NCBI RefSeq assembly: GCF_964355755.1 | Contig: NC_092671.1 | Coordinates: 12,194,501 to 12,258,500 of the forward strand | Length of the DNA stretch: 64,000 nucleotides | Direction: 5' to 3' | From: Antedon mediterranea | Lineage: Eukaryota; Echinodermata; Crinoidea; Comatulida; Antedonidae | Part shown: positions 23,575 to 35,331 of the stretch, one piece after another | Position numbering within the stretch: the first letter of the stretch is position 1 | Layout: each line of letters starts with the position of its first letter | Notes under the pieces: generated by a model | The model's database searches: none | Told to the model about the DNA's origin: nothing | Seen by the model: only the letters and a program-made list of their open reading frames with translations | Made by a program: the position numbers and the translations under genes

Positions 23575-25790
23575 AACTAAATACAAGCCTTTTTAAGTGA
23601 CCCACAATATGTTAAAGAAATTAAAGAAACCATAAAAAACACAAAAGAAGAATGTTTAGAAAATAACCCACATACGGTATGGGAAATGATAAAATGTATT
23701 ATAAGAAGAACATCAATGTCGTATTCTGGTAAACTAAATAAAACAATTAAAAAAGACGTGGATCGATTAAATAATGAAATCAAAACCTTAGAAGAGCAAT
23801 ATTGCGTAAACAGTAATGAAAAAATAACCGAAATGATCCAAATTAAAAGAAACGTACTAAAATCAATCTATGAAATTAGAACACGTGGCTCACTGATTCG
23901 ATCCAAAGCCCGTTGGATAGAAGAAGGAGAAAAAAGCATAAAACTTTTTCTTAATTTAGAGAGGAGGGATTATAATAAAAAGCATATAACTAAACTTACA
24001 ACAGAAAATGGAGACATAAGTAACCCCGACGATATAATAAAATGAAGAACAAGGCCAACAGCCATAAGTCGCATGCTAAAAGGCATAGTGATACCGGACC
24101 GACAGACAGACCGACAGACCGACTGACATAGTGAACTATAGAGTCGTGACCACACGACTAAAAACGATTCTATGAATCATTATATAGTTTTAAGGCGAAA
24201 TAACAATGTCAACCCTGCTGATATTTTTGACACGATACACATAGATAAAATCAATAAAGATGATGAATTTATATGTGACCAGCCCTTTAGAGATACTGAA
24301 TGTTTAGAAGCATTAAAAACGATGGATAACAATAAAACCCCTGGGACAGATGGTTTTCCTGCCGAGTTTTATAAACTATTTTGGAATGATATAAAAGATA
24401 CGCTAATTAACGCTTGCCATTATTCTTTCCAATCCGGGTTTTTAAGTATCTCCCAGAAACGAGGGGTGATATCACTTATACCGAAAAAAAAGATAAATCT
24501 CCGCTATTATTAAAAAACTGGCGTCCTATCTCGCTTATAAATGTGGATTATAAAATCTTAGCAAAAGCCATTGCGACTCGTTTAAAATGTGTGCTGCCAT
24601 CAGTAATTAATCCTGATCAAACGGGCTTTCTTAAAGGCAGATATATTGGAGAAAACATAAGATTAGTCTATGATGTAATAGAATATGCAGAAATGCACAA
24701 CAAGCCAACCTTACTGTTTTTTGTAGATTTCGATAAGGTGAAATGGAACTTCCTTGATATGTCTCTTAAGAGATTTGGTTTTGGTAAAAATATGATAAAT
24801 TGGATAAAAATATTATATAAAGACATTGGTAGTTGCGTTATAAATAACGGGGGAACCTCAAAATTCTTCAATTGAAAACGAGGCCCGCGTCAAGGATGTC
24901 CCTCATCCCCATATCATTTTATAATCTGTGCAGAAACACTGGGTAACATGGTACGTCAATCAGACACATTTAAAGGTATAGAGTACAATAATGTAGACAT
25001 AAGAATTAGCCAATTTGCAGATGACACTGTGTTTTTTCTCAAAGACCAAAACTCAATTAAACCGATTATAGATATACTTGATGAATTTTCTATATATTCT
25101 GGATTCAGAATTAATTATGAAAAAAAGTAACATTATGAGAATAGGATCGTTAAGAAACTGCGACTATAAAACGCCATCTGAGAAAAGTATTTCATAGACC
25201 AAAGGCCCAGTAAAATACTTGGGTGTTAATATTTCTTGTAATTTTAATGATATTTTCAGATTCAATTTTCCAGATAAAACTAAGAATGCTGAACAATTAT
25301 TAAATATGTGGAAACAACGCTCGCTTACTTTGTTTGCAAAAGCAACTATTATTTAGTCACTGTTTCTCCCGATATTCACGTATGTTTTCTCAAATTTACC
25401 AGACCCACCCGATTGTTTCCTTCAAGATATTCAAAGTAAAATATTTAAATTTATATGGAACGGAAAACCCGATAAAGTCAAAAGAAAAGTCATGCTTGAC
25501 AATTTTGACGAAGAAGGGTTAAAAATTCCCCATATTAAGAGTTACTGTACATCTCTCAAATCATGCTGGGTGAAAAGATATCTTGGTATCCTGAAATAAT
25601 TAAGTTAATGTAAAGAGATTATATTAAAAGTAAGGTAAATTTAAATCCAGAATTATAATCTGAATATAGAAGACTCAGAAACTTGGTAAACACTAAAATA
25701 AAAAAGGTCAAGTACAATTACTTTAACACTGTTAATATAAAATATAAATATAATCCCCAAAAAATGTGGAACGAGTTAAATAAATTAACT
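23575..25790 (+). mobile_element. Tx1/L1-like LINE, decayed
   Basis: Plus-strand blocks: RSKARWIEEGEKSIKLFLNL (about 23898), NKTPGTDGFPAEFYKLFW (24328), NWRPISLINVDYKILAKAIA (24515), GFLKGRYIGENIRLVYDVIE (24625), FADDTVFF (25012) and the C-terminal FIWNGKPDKVKRKVMLDNFD (25450). These are diagnostic of L1/Tx1-clade RT. Stops and frameshifts at about 24045, 24513, 24875 and 25130 make it inactive. A repeat with (GACC/GACA)n interrupts it at about 24043-24165. Confidence 0.85.
24043..24165. repeat. CGGT/CTGT-rich repeat inserted in LINE
   Basis: Contains ACCGGACCGACAGACAG and CATAGTGAACTATAGAG. It is the reverse complement of the segment at about 39220-39300, showing a shared mobile or satellite repeat. 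Confidence 0.65.
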
Positions 25791-25794
25791 GGGA

Positions 25795-26160
25795 AAAGGA
25801 AATGCAATACAAGCACTATTTTTTTTTTTTAATACAATAATTGACCCCTGCGGAACCCCAGAAAGTACAGGAAGCCACTCAGAACAGTTTCCACTGATGA
25901 CTACCCTCTGCTTCCTGTCAGTCAAATAATCTGAAAACCATTTAAGAAGATTGCCTTTTAAACCAAACTTTGAAATCTTAAAAACAAGTAAATCATGAGG
26001 GACCGAGTCAAATGCTCTAGAAAAATCAGTGTAGACCACATCACATTGCTTCTTCTATTCAGAGTATTGTATGCTGTAGAAAGAGGCAATGCGAGGTTGG
26101 TCTGACACGATCTTCCAGGAATAAAACCAGGCTGAACCGAAGTAATAACTGAACTTATGT
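25795..26160 (-). mobile_element. CR1-like RT fragment
   Basis: The minus strand reads DFSRAFDSVPHDLLVFKISK, then GNLLKWFSDYLTDRKQRVV and LSGVPQGSI: the palm region of a non-LTR RT. It is truncated on both sides and abuts a divergent plus-strand fragment. Confidence 0.8.
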
Positions 26161-26184
26161 GTTTAAAAAACGCATTAAACTAAT

Positions 26185-26650
26185 TAATTAACCGCATTAT
26201 TAACTAATATTGATTGCAATAACTTTAATGAGTATTTTACCAACATCGGAGTTAAAATGGCAAATTCATTTGATAGCAAGCCAAGTGTATCTAGATGGAA
26301 TAATCCACTATGTATATATTCTTTTAATTTTACAAATATTGATGCAAATACTATCAAAACGAGATTGTACAAATTACCTGAAAAAAAACCTTGATGTATT
26401 AGAGTTTGATAGTAAGCTTTTGAGGTTGGCGGCGCCATATATCTCATATCCATTATGTCACATTGTAAACCTTTCCCTTATGTCTGGGCGTATCCCAGGT
26501 GACTGGAGAGTTGCAAGGACGACCCCAATCTATAAGGAAAGGGTAGTAAAGAGAGTATGAACAACTACAGACCAATTTCTGCTGTCGGTCATATTGCAAA
26601 AATTAGAGAGAGTTGTTCAGGAACAAAAAATTACCTTTCTTGAGTCTTAT
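26185..26650 (+). mobile_element. CR1/Jockey-like RT fragment
   Basis: The plus strand reads YISYPLCHIVNLSLMSGRIP, GDWRVARTTPIYKE, then (shifted) MNNYRPISAVGHIAKI. These are the RT finger blocks before the palm. Together with 25795-26160 on the other strand it forms a head-to-head pair of RT fragments. Confidence 0.75.
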
Positions 26651-26724
26651 TGTGGGTTTGGGTTTGTTTTTGAACAGCTTAGAGGAAATGGTTTTTATTA
26701 TAAAAATTATAAAAAAATACCCTC

Positions 26725-26775
26725 AGGGATAGAACCCGGGATCTCAGCTGTGAGAAGAAATAACCATTACACCAT
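26725..26775 (-). repeat. tRNA-derived SINE head
   Basis: On the minus strand TGGTGTAATGGTTA (A box) and GGGTTCTATCCC (B box) are separated by ~30 bp. Also present before gene 5 (37155) in a larger shared flank. Confidence 0.6.
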
Positions 26776-26876
26776 ACTCACATTCAAAATGATGTAGTGC
26801 AATTAGTCTTATCACACTCAGTACTAATTCATACTGTAGGCGGAGGTATGCACTCTTGGAGTGTCCTCTATATAAA

Positions 26877-27074
26877 ATGATAAGCTTTTGATATTATTTT
26901 TATCTGCTTATATTTACATAAATAATAATAAATAAATAAAATGTATCATTGTTATTTTCTATTGCGCTATAATTTATTTAAATATATAAATATCAGCCTG
27001 CGCCTAAACATTTATTAATCAAGTTGTGCAAAGCAACAACTACCTGGGTCTACGGATCTACCTGGATTTTAACA
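26877..27074 (+). promoter_or_regulatory. Promoter and 5' untranslated exon of peptide gene 4
   Basis: TATTGCGCTATAATTTATTT, TATATAAATA (26983-26992) and a CAAGTTGTGCAAAGCAAC untranslated exon ending TTTTAACA before gtaagt (27075). Nearly identical to the gene 3 block. Confidence 0.68.
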
Positions 27075-27331
27075 GTAAGTTATCTACTAGCTAAACACAA
27101 AAACAATTATTTTTAAAACATGATTTTTATACAAGCATTAAGACACATGTATTCAAAATACTTTAAATGTCAACCGCATTTTCTTGATTTTTTAAATTTA
27201 ATTTGTATTCTTATTTTAGGTAATTAATTCATTAATTGGTTTTTAATTTAGCTCTTTGCTCTATTTTGTTCATAATATGTATTAGTGTCATTATTTTTCC
27301 GTTCTTCATAGATTTCATTCCAGAAAACAAG

Positions 27332-30300
27332 ATGCTTCGATTTACAATAATATCAATGTTAATATCGTGCTGTCAACCTAATGAGATACCTCACCGATCT
27401 AAAGAAGGTTAGAAATGTATAATTGGCAGAATTAGACCACTTAAATCAAAGACTATCTTTTATTCCAAACATAATACACAACTTGTTATATTTCGGTATT
27501 TTAAATGTTGCAATATTTTTATTTTTTATCGTATGTTTTCTTTTTTTAATGTCCTATTAATTTTAAGTTAAGTTATTTTTAACTCTGGAGTTTACACACA
27601 AACGCTCCCCAACTCCGGCGTTGTTTATGTGCGATGAATCGTAGAAGAACCGGTATTTTAGTCTTAATCAATTATGATGATATATTATACAAATAATGAA
27701 TATTTATGAGTGTAATTGTACAAATATTGGCATGAGTTGATTGATGATAACCTTTCATCATTCACCAAATTACATTATTTGTAATAAATAGATTCCTGTC
27801 ATTTGAATCAAATAAATGGTAGGCCTATATATCCAATGCATAGGTCCTATACATTTGATTCACATTGATTAAAACAGTAACAGTCTTGTAGAGATGTTCC
27901 CATTAAGTAATCAAAATCCTAAAAACTACCTAAAGCTAATTTAAATGCCCTTTTTGATCTAAATTAGTACATACCTATATATAAACAAGCTATAGACAAC
28001 TAGGATGCGATTTTTATCACTGGTGCTGCAATAACAACCTGAAACTAAACATAAAGAAAACAAAAGAAATGCAAATTGATTTTAGGAAAATTAAAGAACC
28101 CTTAGAACCTCTGATTATAAATGAAAATGAGATTGAAGTAGTAAATGATTACAAATATCTGGGTTGTATAATTGACAATAAGCTAAATTGGATAAATAAT
28201 GTAAATAAATCCACATGCAAAGCCAACCAAAGGATGTTTATTTTAAGAAAAATGAAGTACCTACAAATTGACAAAACTATACTTAAATTGTTTTATAACT
28301 CTGTAATTCTCAGTGTAATACTTTTTTGTAATGTTTGTTTTTATGGTAATACAATGCAAAAAGATAAAATTAAACTTAATCGAATAGGAAATAGAAAAAT
28401 TAGACTAGTAGGAGAGCACTTACCTGATGTTGAATCCTTGTATAAAGAAAATGTGTTAAAAAAAGTAAAAATTATCATTGATGATGAAACATATCCTCTT
28501 CACAAACAATTTACTCTCATGAATTCTGGCATAAGACTACGTGCACTTAATACCAAAACAAAACGGTTTAGGTGCTCGTTTGTACCTAATGCTATACACT
28601 TATATAACTCCAGAGTACAAAGGTAAAATGTAACCGATAATTTTTATCTAATTTTAACAATTTTTAGCCTCTTAACTTTTTGTGTGTGTTTTTGTAAATT
28701 GTATTTTATATTTTTGTATTTTGCCAGTTTTCAAATCACATTTCTGTTTTTTAAATGGACAATAAAGTATATATGACTACATATGACTATGACTATGACT
28801 ACCTCTCCAAAAATGTACTTTCATCGCTTTCATAACAATAATATTCGCGAAGAAAGTACAAAATAGGTGGTGGCACTGTTGTATTTCAAAAGCAATAGTA
28901 TAAAAAAAAATCTAAACGCGAAAAGATTTATTTTTTCGTACACGAAAAAAAGTAATATTAAACGATCGTTTAATAGTGCGTACTATTGCACGCAATCTGA
29001 ACCACAAATCGTCCAATCAAATGACAGGAATTTATTTAGGTGTTATTGTCTATAGTAAATCACACCTATGATTTGTTTTCTTAAAGTTGATCCATGTGGT
29101 TGTGAGAATCCTAATGATTGCCCAAATAACGAGGAACTCGCTGATTGTTGTAAGTTATTATAATTTAATTCAATTCAATTCAAAGAACATTTATTCACGT
29201 CCAAAAGACAAAAGAAACAAAAACAAAATGGCAAGTGATAAAACAAGAAAATGGACGAAGGCAAATCCCAAAAAGATTACAATTTTGTGACGGTATTGCC
29301 TTTACATATTTAAATTAAGAGAAGAAAAAAATATAAATAAAGAAAATAAATTAATTAAACAATAAAGAAATACAAAATATATATAAAACCAGTAGATAAA
29401 AGTTGGAATAAAAAGTAAAAAAAGAAGAACAGAAAAAAGTACAGCTGCATGGCATATAGTGAATATGATGACAAATGAATAATAAAGGTAGCAAGTCACG
29501 GAACATGGAAACAACGACCAAATCAAACAGATCGATCAGTAATGAGACAAAAGGTAATTTTTAATGTTATTATTGAATGAATAGCGGTTAGCAGCACAGG
29601 GAATTGAGGGGGGGTAAATTGTTAAACAATAGAGGTCCAGAATATCTAATGCTATGTTGAAAATAATTGGTGTTATGGTTAGGGATATATATGTTATTTC
29701 TTGTTCTAGTGTAATATTTATGAACGGTATTATTAGGAGCGAAAAGGTCGTTAAGATGGCAAGGGAGAAGTGAGTGAGTGGCCAAAAAAACAAAGACACC
29801 TTGCTGGGATAGGTTAATGTCCGAGAGTTTGAGAAGATTGAGTTTGGAGAATAAGTGGGAGGAATGTGACAGTGGATGAGCGCCAGATATAGTCCTGATA
29901 GCTTTTTTTTTAAGGATAGAGAGTTTAAAGATGTTTGTAGGGTAAGTGTTGGCCCAGACAATGTTACCATAGCTCAAATAAGGAAGGATGAGTGTGCAAT
30001 AAAGGGTCCTGAGAATATTAGTTGGGAGTAAGGAAGAAAGCCTAGAAATGATCCCAAGGTTCTTAGACACTTTGTTCTCAATTTCTTGGATATGGGGTTT
30101 CCATGAGAGAAAGTTGTCGATGATAATGCCAAGAAATTTATTATACTTTACAGAGGGGATTTCTTGATTATCAATAACGGCTTTAAGTGGGGACACATCA
30201 ATACCTCTAGTCAACTGCGGGGTTCCGAATAGGATGTAACTACATTTATTATGATTGAGGGAGAGTTTGTTGGCAATAAAGTACTGGGACAAGGGGATAA

Positions 30301-33300
30301 CGTTGGTATTAAAGGTGTCAAAAAGAGTTTGGATATTTTTGTTGGCATGAAAAACTGTAGTGTCATCAGCATATAGAAAAAAATTTAGCAGGTTTGAGGT
30401 TCGGTGGATATCATTAATGTAAAGGGTGAACAAAAGAGGGCCAAGTAAGGAACCCTGGGGAACGCCATAGGTGATAGGGCAAAAATTAGAAATAGAGTTA
30501 AAATATTTAGTACATTGGGAGCGGTTAGTGAGATAGCTTTTGAAAACGTTTAAGGCGGGTCCTCGGATTCCATAGTGAGACAATTTAAAAAGAAGAATAT
30601 TATGATCAATGGTGTCGAAAGCCTTGGAAAGGTCGATGAAAAGTCCGATTCCAAATTGACGATTTTCGAATGCATGAATAATTTTGTTAGAGAGGTCGAT
30701 CAAAGCCATGGAGGTGTTATGTCCTTTTCTAAAGCCATATTGTCTCTTGAAGAGGATGTTATGTTTGCTGATAAATGAAAATGTTCTATCATAGATAACT
30801 CTTTCCACGGCTTTCGAAAAGATTGACAGGATGGAGATAGGACGATAGTTAGAAAGGTTGGATGTAACGCGTGCCAGCTTCAACCTGTTCGGAAAAACAC
30901 CTTTGCAGAGGACAAGATTAAAAATGTGACACAAGGGAAGGGAGATAAGGTTGATAACATGTTTAATGGCTTTAGTATGGAAATCATCAGTACCAGGAGC
31001 TTTATTGTTATCTAAGGAGGAGATAATTCTTATGATATCATCTTCTAGGACAGGGGTTAAGAACATTGATTTCGGATTTGGTTGAGGAAGAAATTCTTTG
31101 AAAGAAACATTGCTGGGAGGGATTTTGTTAGCAAGGGAGGGTCTGATTTCGACAAAAAAATCATTAAATGCTTTAGAAATAATGACGGGGTCTTTAGTTG
31201 GTACTCCGTTACAGTTGACAGGGGTATTACCTTTGTGTTGGTTTCGGTTTTTATGGTTCAATAAAGAGTTAATTGATTTCCAGGTTGCCTTAATATCATT
31301 TTTTTGCTTGGTGAAAATATCATGAAAGTGGATTCTTTTGGCAATTTTGATAGTGGAGTTAAGTTTATTACGATATCGTTTATATTTGATTTCATTGGCA
31401 GGAGAAGGGCGGTGAAGAAATTTTGCATAGAGTTTATGTTTATACTTTATTGATTTTAGCAGTCCATTTGACATCCAAGATTTAATTTTTTTGTTCTTGT
31501 TTGTATTGTTCCTTTTCAGTAACGGGAAGTGTTGGTCATAAAGGGCTTTTAGTGTGTTATCAAAGAGGTCATAAGCAAAGTCAGGATCATTAGAATTAAG
31601 GATATCAAACCAAGTTAGCTTAGAGACATCATGGTAAAAGTTGTTAAGAGACGTATTGTTAATCTGTCTGAGAGATGGGATCTCTTCATTGTTTGAGCTA
31701 GTGGCAAAACTATCAGAGAGGTTTGAAATATTAAAAACAGGGAGATGATCAGAGATATCACTATATTATAGCAGACCACTTATATGAGAACAATCAAATT
31801 GATTTATAATAATATTATCTAATAATGAGGCTGTGGAATTTGTTATTCGGGATGGTCTGTCGATAAGTGGAAGATAGTGATTGCTAAACAGTGTGTTAAT
31901 GAATTGACGGGCAGTATTGTCGGATTCATGTTTCAGAATGTCAATGTTAAAGTCTCCAAGAATATAAACATTTTTATTTTATTTTGTTAAATTGGAAAGG
32001 ACAATGTCAAGTTCAATTAAGAATTGATTTGGGTCAGAGGAGGGGGGTCTATATACAGTACCCACTATAATGTTTTTGTGATGAGGCCGTTTAATTTCAA
32101 TAAAAATGGATTCGCAGTTGGAAGGGTGTGGGTGTAGGTCACTTCTAATGGAGAATTGTAGAGTATCAATAATATCGAAAGGCAGATTAATGGATGATAG
32201 GAGTTGTTTAATTTCATCAATGTGCTTGAGGATGCTTCTAGAGTTGAAATGGATAGTGGAGAAGCAATCAGAAAGTGATTCAACAGGAATTTCATTAGGA
32301 TCATAATATTGAGAGAGACTGTGGTTGCTGTTGGTGAAAAAATTAGAGTCGGGATCAATGTTAGATGTAGAATTGCCAAGGTTCCTGTTAATGTCACGGT
32401 TGTCTGAATAGCTGGGCAAGGGGAAGAAGTTTATGTTTGATAATCGGTCGTGGTTCGATGTTCCGTCATCTGCGTTAAGGTTGTACATCTAGTAAAAATG
32501 AAAATATAAAAAGATAAATCTGTTCAGTGAAAATACTAGTTAATATATAATTTAAAATATATGTTTAAAATATATATAAATAAATATACACTGTATAAAA
32601 AAATAAAAAAATATTATATCAAAATGAATATTGGAAAAAAGAAAAAATTAACAATGCATAAAAACAAGACTGTCAAAATAAGGTGAGTTAAACAGAACTC
32701 CGGCAAGGAACTAAAAATTGCAAAACAACAAGAGAACATTATGGAATGGTATAAACAATTATGAAAAGTACATGAATATGGCAATCAGGCACTTAAACAC
32801 TTGGATGATAATAGTGTTCAAAGCAATGACACATGGCAATGTAATCTGATTATTTAGAGATTTTTTATACTGAGAAACAATGAAGATAAAAACTAAGATA
32901 CCAATAAGATATAACACACAAACACACCATCACACACACACCAACACACATCCACCCACACGCATGCACAATTGTATTCATAGCAAACATTAGTCTGCTC
33001 AAGAATGACTTGCGTCCTAAATTGAAAATAATTTGAGTTACCCCTTAATATGATATTAATTATCATATTCAATGATACATTTTGTATAGGAAACAGTACA
33101 TCAGTTGAATATTGCATACAATGCTAAATCGTGGTTAAACTATCGTTTTCTTAAATTAGGTTTCTTACACTTTTGTTATGTAATTTTTTTTAACAGATAG
33201 GAGGTATCTTATTATTCCAGATGGTAAGTTTCTCATAATTCTATATGTAAGTATGCATCAGTGTATGAGACATCTCTTTCGATAAAGGGCTTACCAATTA

Positions 33301-34554
33301 TTCCTTACACAACAACAGAGATTCCTACCTTATTGAAATTTAAGTTCCACCCAATACGTGAAACATTATTACCATGACGGTTCCACCTGTACAGTATTAT
33401 TCAAAATTACTCTGGAAATCCGCAAACAATTTTCCAAAGAAGCAGATGGACAAACTGGTCTGGAATTATGCATTGTGTGTATAAAAATGAGTGATAAAAT
33501 TAGTGTTAATGCAATCCTTGGCCTGAATCAAGTAGTGATTAAACTGCAATTTAATATACATTGTCGTACTAGACGAAGTTTCAAAACTAAAACTATTAAG
33601 TAATAGCTGTAAAATTTCTTAGATCAACTGCTCTTCATTAAAGCTGTTAAAATCAACAACTTGCGATTTTATAAGTGCAATAGGAATCATAATTAAAAAT
33701 CCCTCCAATTAAGGACCACTGCACTGCGGCCTCTTATCTTTTAACATTACCTTGCAAAATCTACGTCCTAGAGTTCGGTTAAGCAAAAAGAAGACATTTC
33801 AAATTGATCAGCGATTCTTCTCAGTCCTTATTCAGAAATGTTTGTACAAAATATGCCTTTAAACTGGCAATATACATAATTTCATATAATAGGGCCAACT
33901 ATCAGATGGGACTTATCTATTCCTAACATTATATGATTCCTATTGCACTCACAAGTTTAAGATGTTTAGTTGTAGCATGGAGGGAAATTGTTTTCCGATT
34001 TTAACAGCTTTAATGAATTAAGAGCAGTTGAACAAAGAAATAACTTAGTAACTTGGTCTTGTACATACAAAAATAAGAGTAAATGCCGGTTAAATCACTA
34101 TAGGATTCGACCAGGTCAATGTTTGGAAAATCTCTGGTAATTATCAAAAGTGGTAATGGTCGGTAATTTTCTGCCTATTTTGAGGTGGATGGCAAGAAAT
34201 AACATTCATGAAATGTTCCGGTTCTGTCTGAAAAATGTATATAGGTGAACCTGCATTATCCATGATAGGCTGATCCGGAGAGAGAGAGAGAGAGAGAGAG
34301 GGGGGAGAGAGAGAGATGGGAGATGGCGAGAGATCCAAAAATTAGATCCAACCCAAATCCCCTAAATCAAAATCTTGAATCCGCCATCCTAATGTTGGAA
34401 AGACTGGGGAGGGAGGTGGACAAATACTATATGTAGGCCTAGTGGATTCGTGTTTTGTTTAAAGATATTGTACATTAATTGTTCTTTTATCCTTATTTCA
34501 GGCGATAGAGGTGTTTTTGCAGGCAGAGCCGATGTTGACAGAGGAAAAAGATGA
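27332..34554 (+). CDS. Secreted peptide precursor, cluster gene 4 (one 4-Cys module, large introns)
   Basis: Coding exons 27332-27407, 29087-29149, 33197-33223 and 34502-34554; phase 1 throughout, 219 bases, 72 aa plus TGA. Exon 1 ([14 protein letters not shown]) is almost the gene 3 signal exon. Exon 2 codes one module with a distinct spacing, [10 protein letters not shown]...ELADC. Exon 3 is a 27-base microexon (RRYLIIPD). The tail ends [18 protein letters not shown] before the stop is a classical amidation-plus-dibasic signal. Introns were enlarged by LINEs and MITEs; homologous intron sequence resumes at about 32970 beyond a ~3.8 kb insertion. AATAAA is at 34606-34611. Large introns lower certainty that it is expressed. 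Confidence 0.72.
27675..27795. repeat. MITE fragment (ACAAATAATGAATATT family)
   Basis: Carries GATAACCTTTCATCATTCACC and ACAAATAATGAAT, as in the long hairpin at 48610-48950. Confidence 0.6.
27985..28803 (+). mobile_element. 5'-truncated LINE with (ATGACT)n tail
   Basis: An open frame to 28626 reads [28 protein letters not shown] and a C-terminal [14 protein letters not shown], the end of a CR1/Rex-type RT. After a short 3' UTR comes a TATGACTATGACT tandem tail at 28771-28802. The unbroken frame suggests a young insertion. It lies in intron 1 of gene 4. Confidence 0.85.
28804..29045. repeat. MITE copy related to 48610-48950
   Basis: Shares ACGATCGTTTAATAGTGCG, CGTACACGAAAAAAA and CAATCAAATGACAGGAA with the element in ZC3H15 intron 6, in opposite orientation. 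Confidence 0.65.
29165..32965 (-). mobile_element. Near-complete LINE in intron 2 of gene 4
   Basis: Minus strand: an N-terminal region with endonuclease-like blocks (32488-31979: [35 protein letters not shown]), one stop, [10 protein letters not shown], another stop near [12 protein letters not shown], then an uninterrupted 628-codon RT frame. The usual WL-type segment between HFNSRS and the later blocks seems deleted. The host intron reads '...gtaagttattata' before and 'tattcatagcaaacattag' after, so this marks an insertion; flanking (CA)n at 32918-32970 and AT-rich 3' sequence are included. Exact termini are uncertain. Confidence 0.78.
29588..31474 (-). CDS. LINE reverse transcriptase ORF, 628 aa, uninterrupted
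   Basis: Blocks in order: [99 protein letters not shown] and [16 protein letters not shown] (the YADD catalytic box), then [14 protein letters not shown] and a C-terminal thumb region. It lacks an intact endonuclease upstream in the same frame. It belongs to the CR1/L2-like non-LTR group. Long uninterrupted coding shows recent insertion. Confidence 0.85.
   Translation of the reverse strand: MSNGLLKSIKYKHKLYAKFLHRPSPANEIKYKRYRNKLNSTIKIAKRIHFHDIFTKQKNDIKATWKSINSLLNHKNRNQHKGNTPVNCNGVPTKDPVIISKAFNDFFVEIRPSLANKIPPSNVSFKEFLPQPNPKSMFLTPVLEDDIIRIISSLDNNKAPGTDDFHTKAIKHVINLISLPLCHIFNLVLCKGVFPNRLKLARVTSNLSNYRPISILSIFSKAVERVIYDRTFSFISKHNILFKRQYGFRKGHNTSMALIDLSNKIIHAFENRQFGIGLFIDLSKAFDTIDHNILLFKLSHYGIRGPALNVFKSYLTNRSQCTKYFNSISNFCPITYGVPQGSLLGPLLFTLYINDIHRTSNLLNFFLYADDTTVFHANKNIQTLFDTFNTNVIPLSQYFIANKLSLNHNKCSYILFGTPQLTRGIDVSPLKAVIDNQEIPSVKYNKFLGIIIDNFLSWKPHIQEIENKVSKNLGIISRLSSLLPTNILRTLYCTLILPYLSYGNIVWANTYPTNIFKLSILKKKAIRTISGAHPLSHSSHLFSKLNLLKLSDINLSQQGVFVFLATHSLLPCHLNDLFAPNNTVHKYYTRTRNNIYIPNHNTNYFQHSIRYSGPLLFNNLPPLNSLCC
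32918..32972. repeat. CA-rich simple repeat
   Basis: Imperfect CACACA/ACACAT run at the edge of the LINE insertion. Confidence 0.75.
33600..34050. mobile_element. TIR element in last intron of gene 4
   Basis: CTGCTCTTCATTAAAGCTGTTAAAATC near 33628 pairs with GATTTTAACAGCTTTAATGAATTAAGAGCAG near 34000, with further pairing inward (TGCAATAGGAATCATA and TATGATTCCTATTGCA). Around 450 bp, no transposase; non-autonomous. Confidence 0.75.
34278..34328. repeat. (GA)n microsatellite
   Basis: AGAGAG run interrupted by GGGGGGAG. Confidence 0.9.
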
Positions 34555-34605
34555 TAATGTTATGTACTCTTTCTGTGTATTTTTTTATGATATTCAGTGA
34601 TTCAG

Positions 34606-34611
34606 AATAAA
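34606..34611 (+). terminator. Polyadenylation signal of peptide gene 4
   Basis: AATAAA in 'ttcagaataaaatattc', ~52 bases after the stop; a second AATAAA follows at about 34627. Confidence 0.6.
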
Positions 34612-34884
34612 ATATTCTCAGTGGTTGAATAAAATATACGCAAAAAAACACACCCATAGTTTTATTTTGTCTTTTGAATTGGATAATATTTCAGTTTGCT
34701 ATTACTGTTTTCTATTTATTCATTTACCAGAAACTTTCATGATAATTAACCATTTTTATAATTTAGGCCTAATGTATTGGGAATAATGTAGGTATAAAGG
34801 TTTAGTCTACGCTAGCAAACCTTTGACTAGAAAGACAAACAAACAAACCAACAATAAGAAAACAATGGAGTCAAAATATAGGCC

Positions 34885-35331
34885 TAACAATTCAATTTCA
34901 ATTCAATTTCAATTTTTTTTTATTTCGGAAATATCATCCATATTAATAAACGTATAAACAGAAACAAAAAATAAAATAAAAAAATAAAAAATCCTAATCT
35001 CTAAACTTAAGTATAATAGAATGCTTCTCCATCTACAATACATTTTGGAGTTATGGAGCATATTTTTGCAAACACAAGCAACAAGGATTTTACCATTATT
35101 CAACATACGTTGCATAAAACCATAGGTAGATTTCCGCATGTACTCATTAAAGGAAGGGACACCATGTTCAATAAACATTGCACTGGCACTACTACTTCTA
35201 GAGACATTAAGTATACGGCGCAGAGCATTATTGTAACATACATTAAGAGATCTAATATTCTTCATACGATAGTTACACCAAAGGGCTGCACAATACATAT
35301 TAATACAGTAAGATCTAAAGAGACAACATTT
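34885..35331 (-). mobile_element. LINE 3' fragment A
   Basis: Minus-strand frame: LFRSYCINMYCAALWCNYRM, NVCYNNALRRILNVSR, YMRKSTYGFMQRM. This is the thumb/C-terminal region of a non-LTR RT, ending in an (ATTGAA)-type tail near 34893-34915. 5'-truncated. Confidence 0.75.
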
